From Parapedobacter tibetensis (lineage in GTDB: Bacteria > Bacteroidota > Bacteroidia > Sphingobacteriales > Sphingobacteriaceae), in assembly GCF_024704835.1 (NCBI RefSeq), contig NZ_JAMXBE010000027.1:1-33188 (forward strand): a stretch of 33,188 bases of DNA. The letters run 5' to 3'. Shown here piece after piece: positions 1-6,078 of this stretch. Both the position numbers and the translations under genes were made by a program. Below the pieces are notes generated by a model, which saw nothing but the letters and a program-made list of their open reading frames with translations, searched no databases and was not told where the DNA came from. Every line of letters starts with the position of its first letter. Position 1 is the first letter of the stretch.

Positions 1-68
1 ACACTAACTTAGATAAGAAAGTTGCATTAGTGAGTTGAATCTACCGACACATTAAAAAGGAAAAAAGA

Positions 69-100
69 TTTGCCTCTTTAAATAATAAGCCTTATTTTTG
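69..100 (+). promoter_or_regulatory. Bacteroidota sigma-A promoter for tRNA-Leu
   Basis: A TTTG box at 69-72 is followed after 20 bases by TATTTTTG at 93-100, an exact match to the Bacteroidota -33/-7 pattern (TTTG, about 19-20 bases, TAnnTTTG). The tRNA begins 23 bases past the -7 box, so transcription would start about 107 and leave a short leader. Confidence 0.75.
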
Positions 101-122
101 CAGTCCAAATAAAAAATCCTAT

Positions 123-204
123 GCGGAAGTGGCGTAATTGGTAGCCGCACCAGACTTAGGATCTGGCGCCGAAAGGCGTGGGGGTTCGAGTCCCTTCTTC
201 CGCA
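123..204 (+). tRNA. tRNA-Leu, anticodon UAG
   Basis: The acceptor strands GCGGAAG (123-129) and CTTCCGC (197-203) pair perfectly, with discriminator A at 204. The anticodon arm reads CCAGA-CTTAGGA-TCTGG, which places UAG in the loop and reads the leucine codon CUA. A long variable arm (CGCC-GAAA-GGCG) is present, as expected for a class II tRNA such as leucine. The T arm carries GGTTCGAGTCC. CCA is not encoded. Confidence 0.95.
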
Positions 205-208
205 CTTG

Positions 209-240
209 AATCCTCCCGAAAACATCGGGAGGATTTTTTA
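209..240 (+). terminator. Intrinsic terminator after tRNA-Leu
   Basis: AATCCTCCCGA (209-219) and TCGGGAGGATT (225-235) form a perfect 11-bp stem with a five-base loop, followed by a T run to 239. It lies just past the tRNA and 30 bases ahead of the trigger factor start, so tig must be expressed by read-through or from a promoter very close to its start. Confidence 0.85.
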
Positions 241-270
241 TATAAATGCGATAAACGCTTAACATTGAGT

Positions 271-1617
271 ATGAACATTTCACACGAGAACATCGACGAA
301 ATCAACGCTGTCATCACGGTAGACCTCACCCCCGAGGATTACAACCCCCAAGTAGACAAAACCATTAAAGAACAAGCTAAAAAGGCAAAATTACCAGGGT
401 TTCGTCCTGGGCTGGTACCCGTCTCGCACATCAGGCGTACCTATGGAAAGGCCCTGCTGCTTGAAGAGGTGAATAAGTTGGTCAGCGATAAAATCAATGA
501 TTATATTAGCGACAATAAACTGGAAATCCTGGGCCAACCGCTTCCAAAGGAGGATGATAAAACTGATTACAATTGGGATTTCCAAGATACGTTTTCCTTC
601 AATTATGAAATTGGTTTAGCTCCTCAGTTTGAAGGGCCCTTAACAGAGAAATCAAAATTCACTGAATACATCATCAAGGCCGATAAGGAAACCTTGGATT
701 CACGCATCAAAAATCTCCGTCGCAGCTATGGCAAGATGACCAATCCTGAAGTGTCTGAGGACGGAGATGTGCTATACGGTGAATTGAAACAGATGGACGC
801 CGAAGGGAAGGATTTGGAAGGGGGCATTGTCAATACAGCTTCGGTCCGCTCGGATCTGGTGGAAGATAAGAAAATCAAGAAATCGCTCGTCGGCCTTAAA
901 GCAGATGATGAAGTGACCATCGATGTAAAAAAAGCATTCAAAGATGCCGATATCGCCCGTATCCTCGGCATCCAAGAGGATGAAGTGGCTGCATTGGACG
1001 CTACTTCATTTAAATTGACGGTAAAAAATGTAAACCGGCTTGAAGAAGCGGATCTGAACGAAGCGTTCTATAATAAGCTTTTCGGCGAGGGAGGGGTAAA
1101 AACAGAGGAGGAATTTACCGAAAAAGTCAGGGAAGAAGTAGAAAGCATGTTGGTGCAGCATGCAAACCAAAAACTACAAAACGATATTTATACGCAGGGC
1201 ATGGAAGCCGTGAAGGTGGATTTCCCTGAAGCGTTTCTGAAAAGGTGGCTGAAAGCCACGAATCCGGACATCAAGGATAATGAATTGGAGGAGGGGTTCG
1301 CAGATTTCCTGAAAAACCTGAAATGGACCATCATCGAAAACCGGATCATCACCCAAAACGGACTCGAAGTGAAATACGAGGAAGTATTGGCATTGGCTAA
1401 GGAACGTATCGCCGCGCAGATCAAGATGTATAGCCCGGGGCAAGAGCCTAATGACCAGCAGTTGGCGCAATATGCCGTACAGCTACTTGGAGATAAAGAA
1501 CAAGCGAACCGTCTATTTGATGAAGTGAAAGCACTGAAAGTGTTTGATTACCTCAAAGGAGTTGTGAAACTGGAGCAAAAGGAAATCGAATACGACAAGT
1601 TTTTGGAGTTGAAGTAG
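271..1617 (+). CDS. tig: Trigger factor, ribosome-associated chaperone
   Basis: The 448-residue protein is the ribosome-bound peptidyl-prolyl isomerase and chaperone that meets nascent chains at the exit tunnel in the cytoplasm. The ribosome-binding loop GFRPG lies at residues 43-47, inside a typical N-terminal domain starting MNISHENIDEINAV. A poorly conserved FKBP-like middle domain and a long helical C-terminal domain follow, as is usual in Bacteroidota. I place the start at ATG 271: an in-frame upstream extension would begin inside the tRNA and run through its terminator. The gene ends at a long inverted repeat that serves as terminator. It is not followed by clpP/clpX within reach, because the next gene is on the other strand. 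Confidence 0.95.
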   Translation: MNISHENIDEINAVITVDLTPEDYNPQVDKTIKEQAKKAKLPGFRPGLVPVSHIRRTYGKALLLEEVNKLVSDKINDYISDNKLEILGQPLPKEDDKTDYNWDFQDTFSFNYEIGLAPQFEGPLTEKSKFTEYIIKADKETLDSRIKNLRRSYGKMTNPEVSEDGDVLYGELKQMDAEGKDLEGGIVNTASVRSDLVEDKKIKKSLVGLKADDEVTIDVKKAFKDADIARILGIQEDEVAALDATSFKLTVKNVNRLEEADLNEAFYNKLFGEGGVKTEEEFTEKVREEVESMLVQHANQKLQNDIYTQGMEAVKVDFPEAFLKRWLKATNPDIKDNELEEGFADFLKNLKWTIIENRIITQNGLEVKYEEVLALAKERIAAQIKMYSPGQEPNDQQLAQYAVQLLGDKEQANRLFDEVKALKVFDYLKGVVKLEQKEIEYDKFLELK

Positions 1618-1630
1618 ATTAGATTGCTTT

Positions 1631-1694
1631 CAAAACCTCATAGGTTTGTGCTCATGCTAACAGCTAGCGCGCAAACCTATGAGGTTTTTGTTTT
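1631..1694. terminator. Bidirectional terminator between tig and the response regulator
   Basis: Bases 1631-1648 and 1672-1689 form a long inverted repeat with core AACCTCATAGGTTTG and a loop of about 24 bases. A T-rich run follows on the plus side and an A/T-rich arm faces the minus side. It sits between two convergent genes. The right arm abuts the response regulator stop codon. Confidence 0.75.
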
Positions 1695-2316
1695 ACAGCA
1701 GCCCATACTCCGTGGCCAACTTAATAACCGAAATAATATTTTTGACTTCGAATTTTTCCATCAGTTTTTTGCGGTGACTTTCTACCGTGTGTGTACTGAT
1801 GAATAGTTTATCTGCCACTTCCTGCGTGGTGAGGCCCTTGCCAATGTGTTGCAACACCTCACGTTCCCTACGGGTAATCAGTGGAACGGTATCAAGATGC
1901 GCCGCATCCGCATCGGCCATGACTTGTTGAGTTGCCGAGCAATAATAAGTGTGTCCGTTATAGACCCGGTGGATAGCCTCGATGATTTCCTCCCCGGGTG
2001 CGTTTTTGAGCACATACCCCTTTGCCCCATTTTTGATCATGCTCCTGATGACGGGACGTTCATTGTGCAGACTGAGCGCAACGATGGCGATTTCGGGATG
2101 TTTCTCTTTGATTTCCTTGCAAAGGTTTATACCGTTCACGTCTGGCAAGTTGATGTCCAGCAGTGCCACATCCACATCGATTTCGCCCAATTGCTCTAAT
2201 ACGGAATGCCCGTTACTAAAAAAACCGGTAGGATGTATATCTGCATGGCTGTCAAATAGGTTTTTAAGACCATCCATGATGATGGGGTGGTCGTCAATGA
2301 CAATTACGTTTACCAT
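1693..2316 (-). CDS. Response regulator, NarL/FixJ (LuxR-type) family
   Basis: The 207-residue cytoplasmic regulator has an N-terminal receiver domain (about residues 1-120) and a C-terminal LuxR-type helix-turn-helix (about 140-205). The receiver shows the acidic pair D8-D9, the predicted phospho-acceptor D54 in LLDINLPDVNG, and the conserved lysine in KGYVLKNA. The DNA-binding part carries TRREREVLQHIGKGLTTQEVA and STHTVESHRKKLMEKF. I chose the start at 2316 (MVNVIVIDDHP); a start seven codons earlier is possible but puts extra residues before the first receiver strand. No kinase gene is adjacent. A HisKA_3-type kinase 14 kb away (16263-18353) is of the class that normally partners such regulators, but pairing is inference. 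Confidence 0.93.
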   Translation of the reverse strand: MVNVIVIDDHPIIMDGLKNLFDSHADIHPTGFFSNGHSVLEQLGEIDVDVALLDINLPDVNGINLCKEIKEKHPEIAIVALSLHNERPVIRSMIKNGAKGYVLKNAPGEEIIEAIHRVYNGHTYYCSATQQVMADADAAHLDTVPLITRREREVLQHIGKGLTTQEVADKLFISTHTVESHRKKLMEKFEVKNIISVIKLATEYGLL

Positions 2317-2360
2317 AATGCTAAAATCAGGCTGCAAAATAACAGTTTAAAAGCAAATGT

Positions 2361-2368
2361 CAAAATTA
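2361..2368 (-). promoter_or_regulatory. Candidate -7 box for the response regulator
   Basis: On the minus strand the sequence reads TAATTTTG, a match to TAnnTTTG, 45 bases ahead of the start at 2316. A good -33 TTTG at the right distance is not evident (nearest match is 25 bases away), so the regulator could also be co-transcribed from the upstream minus-strand gene. Confidence 0.4.
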
Positions 2369-2369
2369 A

Positions 2370-3212
2370 CTAAACCCGCTGTCCCGTTGGCACCAAATGG
2401 GCTTGCTGGCATCTATCCATCCATTCCTGAAGGCGATTGACACCAATTCTTGGCGTATTGAACTCAATGTGCACAACATGCCTGCTCCACGAAGTGTCGA
2501 GGATGTAATATAATATGGAATAAGCATATTTCATATCTTCCGGGTGATTGTAGCTTATTGGGTTGTCTGGCATTTCCATGGCGTAGGCATGATATCGGCT
2601 ATTTCCGATTGGACCGTCGGCGACAAGGGTGAGGGTTTCCCCTTGCTGCATATCACCCTCGAGATACTGCACGGTGTAGCATTTACGGGCACGCTGGGCT
2701 GGTGTGAGAATGACATTGCCTATGTCGGTGCTGGAAATATAAATAACCACTGCATCATCGTGCTCGCTTTCCTCAAAATTGCTATAAATATGCCGGATGA
2801 TGTTGCCATCAGTATTTTCTACGTCATGTTCCCACTCATGCGTGTCGGGTATGCACAACTGGATTTCTTCATGATTGATGAGATACCATTTTGACCTTAC
2901 ATGTTGCAGAAACTTGGCAAGTCGTTGCCTTTTTTTATCCGAAACCCGTTTGTTGCTTAATAGGCCCGTGATATATTCAGCTGCCTGCTCACCTTTCATG
3001 CCATTAAGTCCATGTTCGCTACAGAATATCTTAAATTCCAGTTCATCTATGATATTCAAATAATGGCCGAGTAACGCCATTGCAATGAAGCCGAAGAACG
3101 TAATCCAGCCCCAACTAAATGTATCTGTCGTCATGAAATAACGTACGACAGCATACGTGCATATTACTAATAGGAGTTGTAGTCCGTATTTGAGCGCTTT
3201 ATATCCATTCAT
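2370..3212 (-). CDS. Two-helix membrane protein of unknown function
   Basis: I do not recognise a family for this 280-residue protein. Residues about 8-26 and 34-52 form two hydrophobic segments, so the protein should be anchored in the inner membrane by an N-terminal hairpin. The remaining 220 residues are soluble and presumably cytoplasmic. They contain an acidic stretch (NFEESEHDDAVVIYIS) and alternating hydrophobic strands that suggest an alpha/beta fold. It lies 53 bases upstream of the response regulator on the same strand, so the two may share a transcript. A link to signalling through that regulator is inference only. The gene ends in CQQAHLVPTGQRV and shows no frameshift. Confidence 0.8.
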   Translation of the reverse strand: MNGYKALKYGLQLLLVICTYAVVRYFMTTDTFSWGWITFFGFIAMALLGHYLNIIDELEFKIFCSEHGLNGMKGEQAAEYITGLLSNKRVSDKKRQRLAKFLQHVRSKWYLINHEEIQLCIPDTHEWEHDVENTDGNIIRHIYSNFEESEHDDAVVIYISSTDIGNVILTPAQRARKCYTVQYLEGDMQQGETLTLVADGPIGNSRYHAYAMEMPDNPISYNHPEDMKYAYSILYYILDTSWSRHVVHIEFNTPRIGVNRLQEWMDRCQQAHLVPTGQRV

Positions 3213-3249
3213 TCAATCAAGAATAGTTGCTTCAATTATTTACGATGGG

Positions 3250-3257
3250 CAAATATA
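3250..3257 (-). promoter_or_regulatory. Candidate promoter for the two-helix membrane protein
   Basis: The minus strand reads TATATTTG, an exact TAnnTTTG, 38 bases before the start at 3212. A TTTC at 3276-3279 (minus strand) lies 18 bases further upstream as a possible -33 box, inside a perfect palindrome at 3275-3292. Confidence 0.55.
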
Positions 3258-3274
3258 GGTGTTTGCTTAAAGCA

Positions 3275-3292
3275 TGAAAATCCCGATTTTCA
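3275..3292. promoter_or_regulatory. Perfect palindrome at the -33 region of the minus-strand promoter
   Basis: TGAAAATC-CC-GATTTTCA is an 8-bp perfect inverted repeat with a 2-bp centre. It overlaps the expected -33 position of the TATATTTG promoter at 3250-3257, which is where a dimeric regulator could bind. No regulator is identified. Confidence 0.3.
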
Positions 3293-3455
3293 GGGATATT
3301 ATGAAGCATATGGATTGCCTAACTTTGAAGCAGCGATAGGTTGTTGGTTGTAAACACATGATTGATTAACTATAGACCGTGTGGGTGGATCACTAGATGT
3401 AGGGGTGGTGTGCCCACCGGTTTATTAATATGGGTTACAGGACGATTATCAAATG

Positions 3456-3489
3456 ATAATACGCGGTTTTTGGAGCGTATTATTTTATA
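3456..3489 (+). terminator. Terminator-like hairpin without an upstream gene
   Basis: ATAATACGC (3456-3464) and GCGTATTAT (3475-3483) form a perfect 9-bp stem with a 10-base loop, followed by TTTTATAT. No coding gene on this strand precedes it. It lies about 120-150 bases downstream of a TAACTTTG box at 3320-3327, so the two could bound a short non-coding transcript. Confidence 0.35.
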
Positions 3490-3633
3490 TCAATCAATTT
3501 ATAATCAGGATATAAATTCGTTTATATATAAAACTAGTTTGAGTAATAATGTCAGTAGCCCTATCGTTATTAAGAGCGGTCTAAACGGATGTACTTGCCT
3601 TGGAATTGCTATTTCATATGCCGTCCAATTTGA

Positions 3634-3666
3634 TAACTTTGCCATGCGGTTGCTCCAAATTGGAGC
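3634..3666 (+). promoter_or_regulatory. Candidate promoter plus palindrome upstream of the methyltransferase
   Basis: TAACTTTG at 3634-3641 matches the -7 consensus, about 84 bases before the start at 3725. Just beyond it, GCTCCAA-A-TTGGAGC (3652-3666) is a perfect 7-bp inverted repeat around one base, at or just after the expected transcription start. It could be an operator or a leader hairpin. No well-placed -33 TTTG is seen. Confidence 0.4.
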
Positions 3667-3724
3667 GGAAAGCGAATCACTAATAGCATAAAAACAGACT
3701 GATCACTGATAATTTTTGAATAGG

Positions 3725-4303
3725 ATGACCGAAGAAATAAATCAAACGCTACCTGAGGCCTATACGGCCATCCAAGAGGCGACAAAGCAATCGGGGTTTA
3801 CCATGGCTTCCGATATGCTTACCTGTTCCTTATTGCGCACACTGGCAGGAACCAAACCCTCGGGTGCTTTCCTGGAACTAGGAACAGGGACCGGACTATC
3901 TACCGCATGGATATTAGATGGCATGGACAAGGAAGCCAGGTTGATTTCAATCGACAACGAGCCTAAGTTTTTGGAAATAGCTCACAAGTACCTGAATACC
4001 GATAACCGGCTGAACTTAATTGCTGCCGATGGTGGGGAATGGATTGAAAGCAACAAGCAATTGCAGTTTGATTATATATTTGCAGATACCTGGCATGGGA
4101 AATATTTGTTACTGGATGAAGTGTTGTCCATGTTGAAAAAAGGTGGGCTTTACATCATTGACGACATGTTACCGCAACCCAATTGGCCCGAGGGACATGC
4201 GAAAAAAGCGCAACACCTGATTGGTTACCTGGAAAGTAAGGAAGATCTGTTCTTAACTAAGCAGGTATGGGCTACTGGAATAATCGTCGCCACAAAAAGA
4301 TAA
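3725..4303 (+). CDS. Class I SAM-dependent methyltransferase, O-methyltransferase-like
   Basis: The 192-residue cytoplasmic protein has the Rossmann-type methyltransferase order. Motif I (FLELGTGTGLSTAW) binds SAM, an acidic residue follows in ARLISIDNEP, then FDYIFADTWHGKY and GGLYIIDDMLPQPNWPEGH. The SIDNEP and IFAD signatures and the length resemble the O-methyltransferase-3/TrmR-type group, but the substrate cannot be read from sequence. I place the start at ATG 3725; a TTG three codons upstream is possible. The gene stands alone between a long regulatory region and a strong bidirectional terminator. Confidence 0.85.
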   Translation: MTEEINQTLPEAYTAIQEATKQSGFTMASDMLTCSLLRTLAGTKPSGAFLELGTGTGLSTAWILDGMDKEARLISIDNEPKFLEIAHKYLNTDNRLNLIAADGGEWIESNKQLQFDYIFADTWHGKYLLLDEVLSMLKKGGLYIIDDMLPQPNWPEGHAKKAQHLIGYLESKEDLFLTKQVWATGIIVATKR

Positions 4304-4336
4304 AGGGGTATTATAACGCAAACGCATCGAAAATAG

Positions 4337-4383
4337 AAGCACAAAGGCTCAGGATTTTTCATCCTGAGCCTTTGTGCTTTATA
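4337..4383. terminator. Bidirectional intrinsic terminator
   Basis: A perfect 19-bp stem is formed by 4337-4355 and 4361-4379 with a five-base loop (TTTTC). The stem core is GGCTCAGGAT. T-rich ends on both sides let it serve the methyltransferase on the plus strand and the NlpE/META lipoprotein on the minus strand. Confidence 0.9.
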
Positions 4384-4398
4384 CCTGCGCCCCATGTC

Positions 4399-5184
4399 TT
4401 AATTGACGTATACCGCCTCAAATTTTGCCATGGGGGCCATCCTTGCGCGAAATAATTGGAGGCTATCATTTTGAAGGTGGTAGCTGTCGGCCGATTCGAG
4501 CGCATGTATGAGTTCGTTCTCTATTTCAAGGCCTTCGCATGCCATTTGCGTTCTGATTATTTGGGAAAAGCGTATGCGGTTGGGGTCCTGCAATTCATAG
4601 GTGCCACCCATGCCATTGCATCCACCGGTACCTTCGAGCCGGCTCTCTTGCTCCGTTAGTCGGATAAAAGGCTCCTTTTGCGTTGAACCGGGTTTTACGG
4701 GTTTGCCACTGAGTTCTACCAGTTTCCAGTATTTCCCTGTGATTGTCTCTTCTGCCTTTTGCAAGACGTAATGTTCAGCTAAATCCCCCGTGATTCGGTT
4801 GCCCTCCATGTCGAGCTGGAATAACCTGTTTTCACCCACAAGGAATTTGCGGTTGTCTTCACTTAAGGTGATTTGACTGCCCGCATCGTTCCATGAAAAG
4901 GTGCCGGATTCCCAGTATACCGAATCGCCTTTTTCAAGATATCGGGTACTGAGCTTGTACGTACCATCATCTTTTAGTGAAATTGCTGTCTTGATGCCAG
5001 GGCAATCCGCGCAGGGGAGCACACCTTGGTAAGTGCCAGCCCAATCAATGGAGGTTTGGCTGTTGTCGCCACTTGGCACCGATTGTCCTCCGGTGGTCGA
5101 CCGTTTGCTTTGGCAGGCCCCCAGTCCGACAATGGTCACTAGTAAAGTTCCTAATAACCATTTTGTGTTTACTGCTGTATACAT
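4399..5184 (-). CDS. Lipoprotein with NlpE-like N-terminal and META (HslJ-like) C-terminal domains
   Basis: The 261-residue envelope lipoprotein has a signal peptide ending in VGLGAC, with C24 as the lipidated cysteine. Residues about 45-140 match the NlpE N-terminal barrel, including the CxxC motif in YQGVLPCADCPGI that in NlpE senses copper or redox stress. Residues about 145-258 match a META/HslJ domain, with the hallmark GCNGMGGTYEL and a later Cys in QMACEGLE. The combination fits an envelope-stress or metal-related surface lipoprotein; the exact role is not known. It is transcribed alone from a divergent junction with endonuclease V and ends at the 4337-4383 terminator. Confidence 0.9.
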   Translation of the reverse strand: MYTAVNTKWLLGTLLVTIVGLGACQSKRSTTGGQSVPSGDNSQTSIDWAGTYQGVLPCADCPGIKTAISLKDDGTYKLSTRYLEKGDSVYWESGTFSWNDAGSQITLSEDNRKFLVGENRLFQLDMEGNRITGDLAEHYVLQKAEETITGKYWKLVELSGKPVKPGSTQKEPFIRLTEQESRLEGTGGCNGMGGTYELQDPNRIRFSQIIRTQMACEGLEIENELIHALESADSYHLQNDSLQLFRARMAPMAKFEAVYVN

Positions 5185-5291
5185 ACGTTTTTCTGTAAGC
5201 TATGTGGGAATAAAAGTACACAAAGTATATTAAAATTTTACAAATGTGACGGATTTTTTCCTTCATTGATGGCAACTCCTCATATTCTTCA

Positions 5292-5299
5292 TAGCTTTG
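5292..5299 (+). promoter_or_regulatory. Candidate -7 box for endonuclease V
   Basis: TAGCTTTG matches TAnnTTTG and is identical to the box ahead of the lipoprotein gene at 9638. It lies 27 bases before ATG 5326. Its position argues against translation starting upstream near 5266. The -33 region (ATGG at 5269-5272) is weak. Confidence 0.5.
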
Positions 5300-5325
5300 G
5301 ATTATGCAAAAGAAAATATTACGAT

Positions 5326-6015
5326 ATGCATAATTACGATACCTTAAGCGTTCAGGAAGCAACGGTTTTACAGGTAGCGCTGCGCAAAAAACTGAATATT
5401 GCCGAACGGGAGATTCCTGTTCATACCATCGGTGGGGCAGATATTTCCTTGAACCTGTATAGTACCACCATCTATGCAGGGATTATCCTGCTTTCCTTTC
5501 CGGGACTGAAACCCGTTGGCTGGTCGCTTATCAAAGCGGAAACACAGTTTCCGTATGTGCCCGGCTACCTCGCTTTCCGTGAGGTACCAGCATTGATAGC
5601 GGCATGGGAACAGCTGTCCCGTAAACCCGATGTGTTGGTCGTGGATGGCCATGGGATAGCCCATCCCCGCCGGATGGGCATTGCCACCCATTTTGGCATC
5701 GAAACCGGGCAGGCCACCATGGGCTGTGCAAAAAAGATCCTTACAGGAACATATGAAGCGCCTAGTCTCATGCAAGGTAGCCATACACCCATTATGGCCG
5801 GTGCGGAGCAAATTGGCCATGCTTTCCGGAGCAAAAAGAATACGGCACCTGTTTTCATTTCCCCGGGACATCGGATTGGGATGGAAAACAGCCTACAGCT
5901 TATCAAGCAGTGTACCGGGAAGTACCGGATTCCGGAGCCTACACGATTGGCCCATGAGCTGGTGAACCGGTTCAGGAGAGGAGAAATGCCGGAAGGTTAT
6001 CATGATTCCTTCTAG
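5326..6015 (+). CDS. nfi: Endonuclease V, deoxyinosine 3'-endonuclease
   Basis: The 229-residue enzyme cuts the second phosphodiester bond 3' of deoxyinosine (or inosine in RNA) and starts repair of deaminated adenine in the cytoplasm. Catalytic residues are visible: D39 in IGGADIS, E86 in AFREVP and D107 in VLVVDGHGIAHPRRMGIA, with the downstream HFG and SPGHRIG segments also conserved. I chose ATG 5326 because a -7 promoter box lies at 5292-5299 and the family's N-terminus fits; a start at 5269 would add 19 unlikely residues. It is followed 63 bases later by the SNF2 helicase gene on the same strand, so the two may form a transcript. Confidence 0.93.
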   Translation: MHNYDTLSVQEATVLQVALRKKLNIAEREIPVHTIGGADISLNLYSTTIYAGIILLSFPGLKPVGWSLIKAETQFPYVPGYLAFREVPALIAAWEQLSRKPDVLVVDGHGIAHPRRMGIATHFGIETGQATMGCAKKILTGTYEAPSLMQGSHTPIMAGAEQIGHAFRSKKNTAPVFISPGHRIGMENSLQLIKQCTGKYRIPEPTRLAHELVNRFRRGEMPEGYHDSF

Positions 6016-6078
6016 GATAAGGTTATCCGCATGCCGCATGATTTTCCCAGCACTAATTAATAAATACGTAGCATATTC

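Larger units (their letters stand above)
3213..3724. other. Gene-poor intergenic stretch between divergent genes
   Basis: About 510 bases without a convincing gene. It holds the minus-strand promoter and palindrome near 3250-3292, a TAACTTTG box at 3320-3327, a terminator-like hairpin at 3456-3489, an AT-rich segment (3480-3540), a second TAACTTTG box at 3634-3641 and a palindrome at 3652-3666 ahead of the methyltransferase. A 109-codon open frame at 3362-3691 has no protein-like character. Confidence 0.5.

Noticed and set aside
178-270. Upstream extension of the trigger factor frame
   Set aside because: It begins inside tRNA-Leu and crosses its terminator; the family N-terminus begins at 271.
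1624-1806. Short plus-strand frame downstream of tig
   Set aside because: It runs through the terminator and into the response regulator gene in antisense.
3362-3691. 109-codon open frame in the intergenic stretch
   Set aside because: Composition is not protein-like, it spans a terminator-like hairpin and two palindromes, and shows no recognisable domain.
5368-5871. Minus-strand frame of 167 codons opposite endonuclease V
   Set aside because: It is a shadow of a gene whose catalytic motifs are complete on the plus strand.
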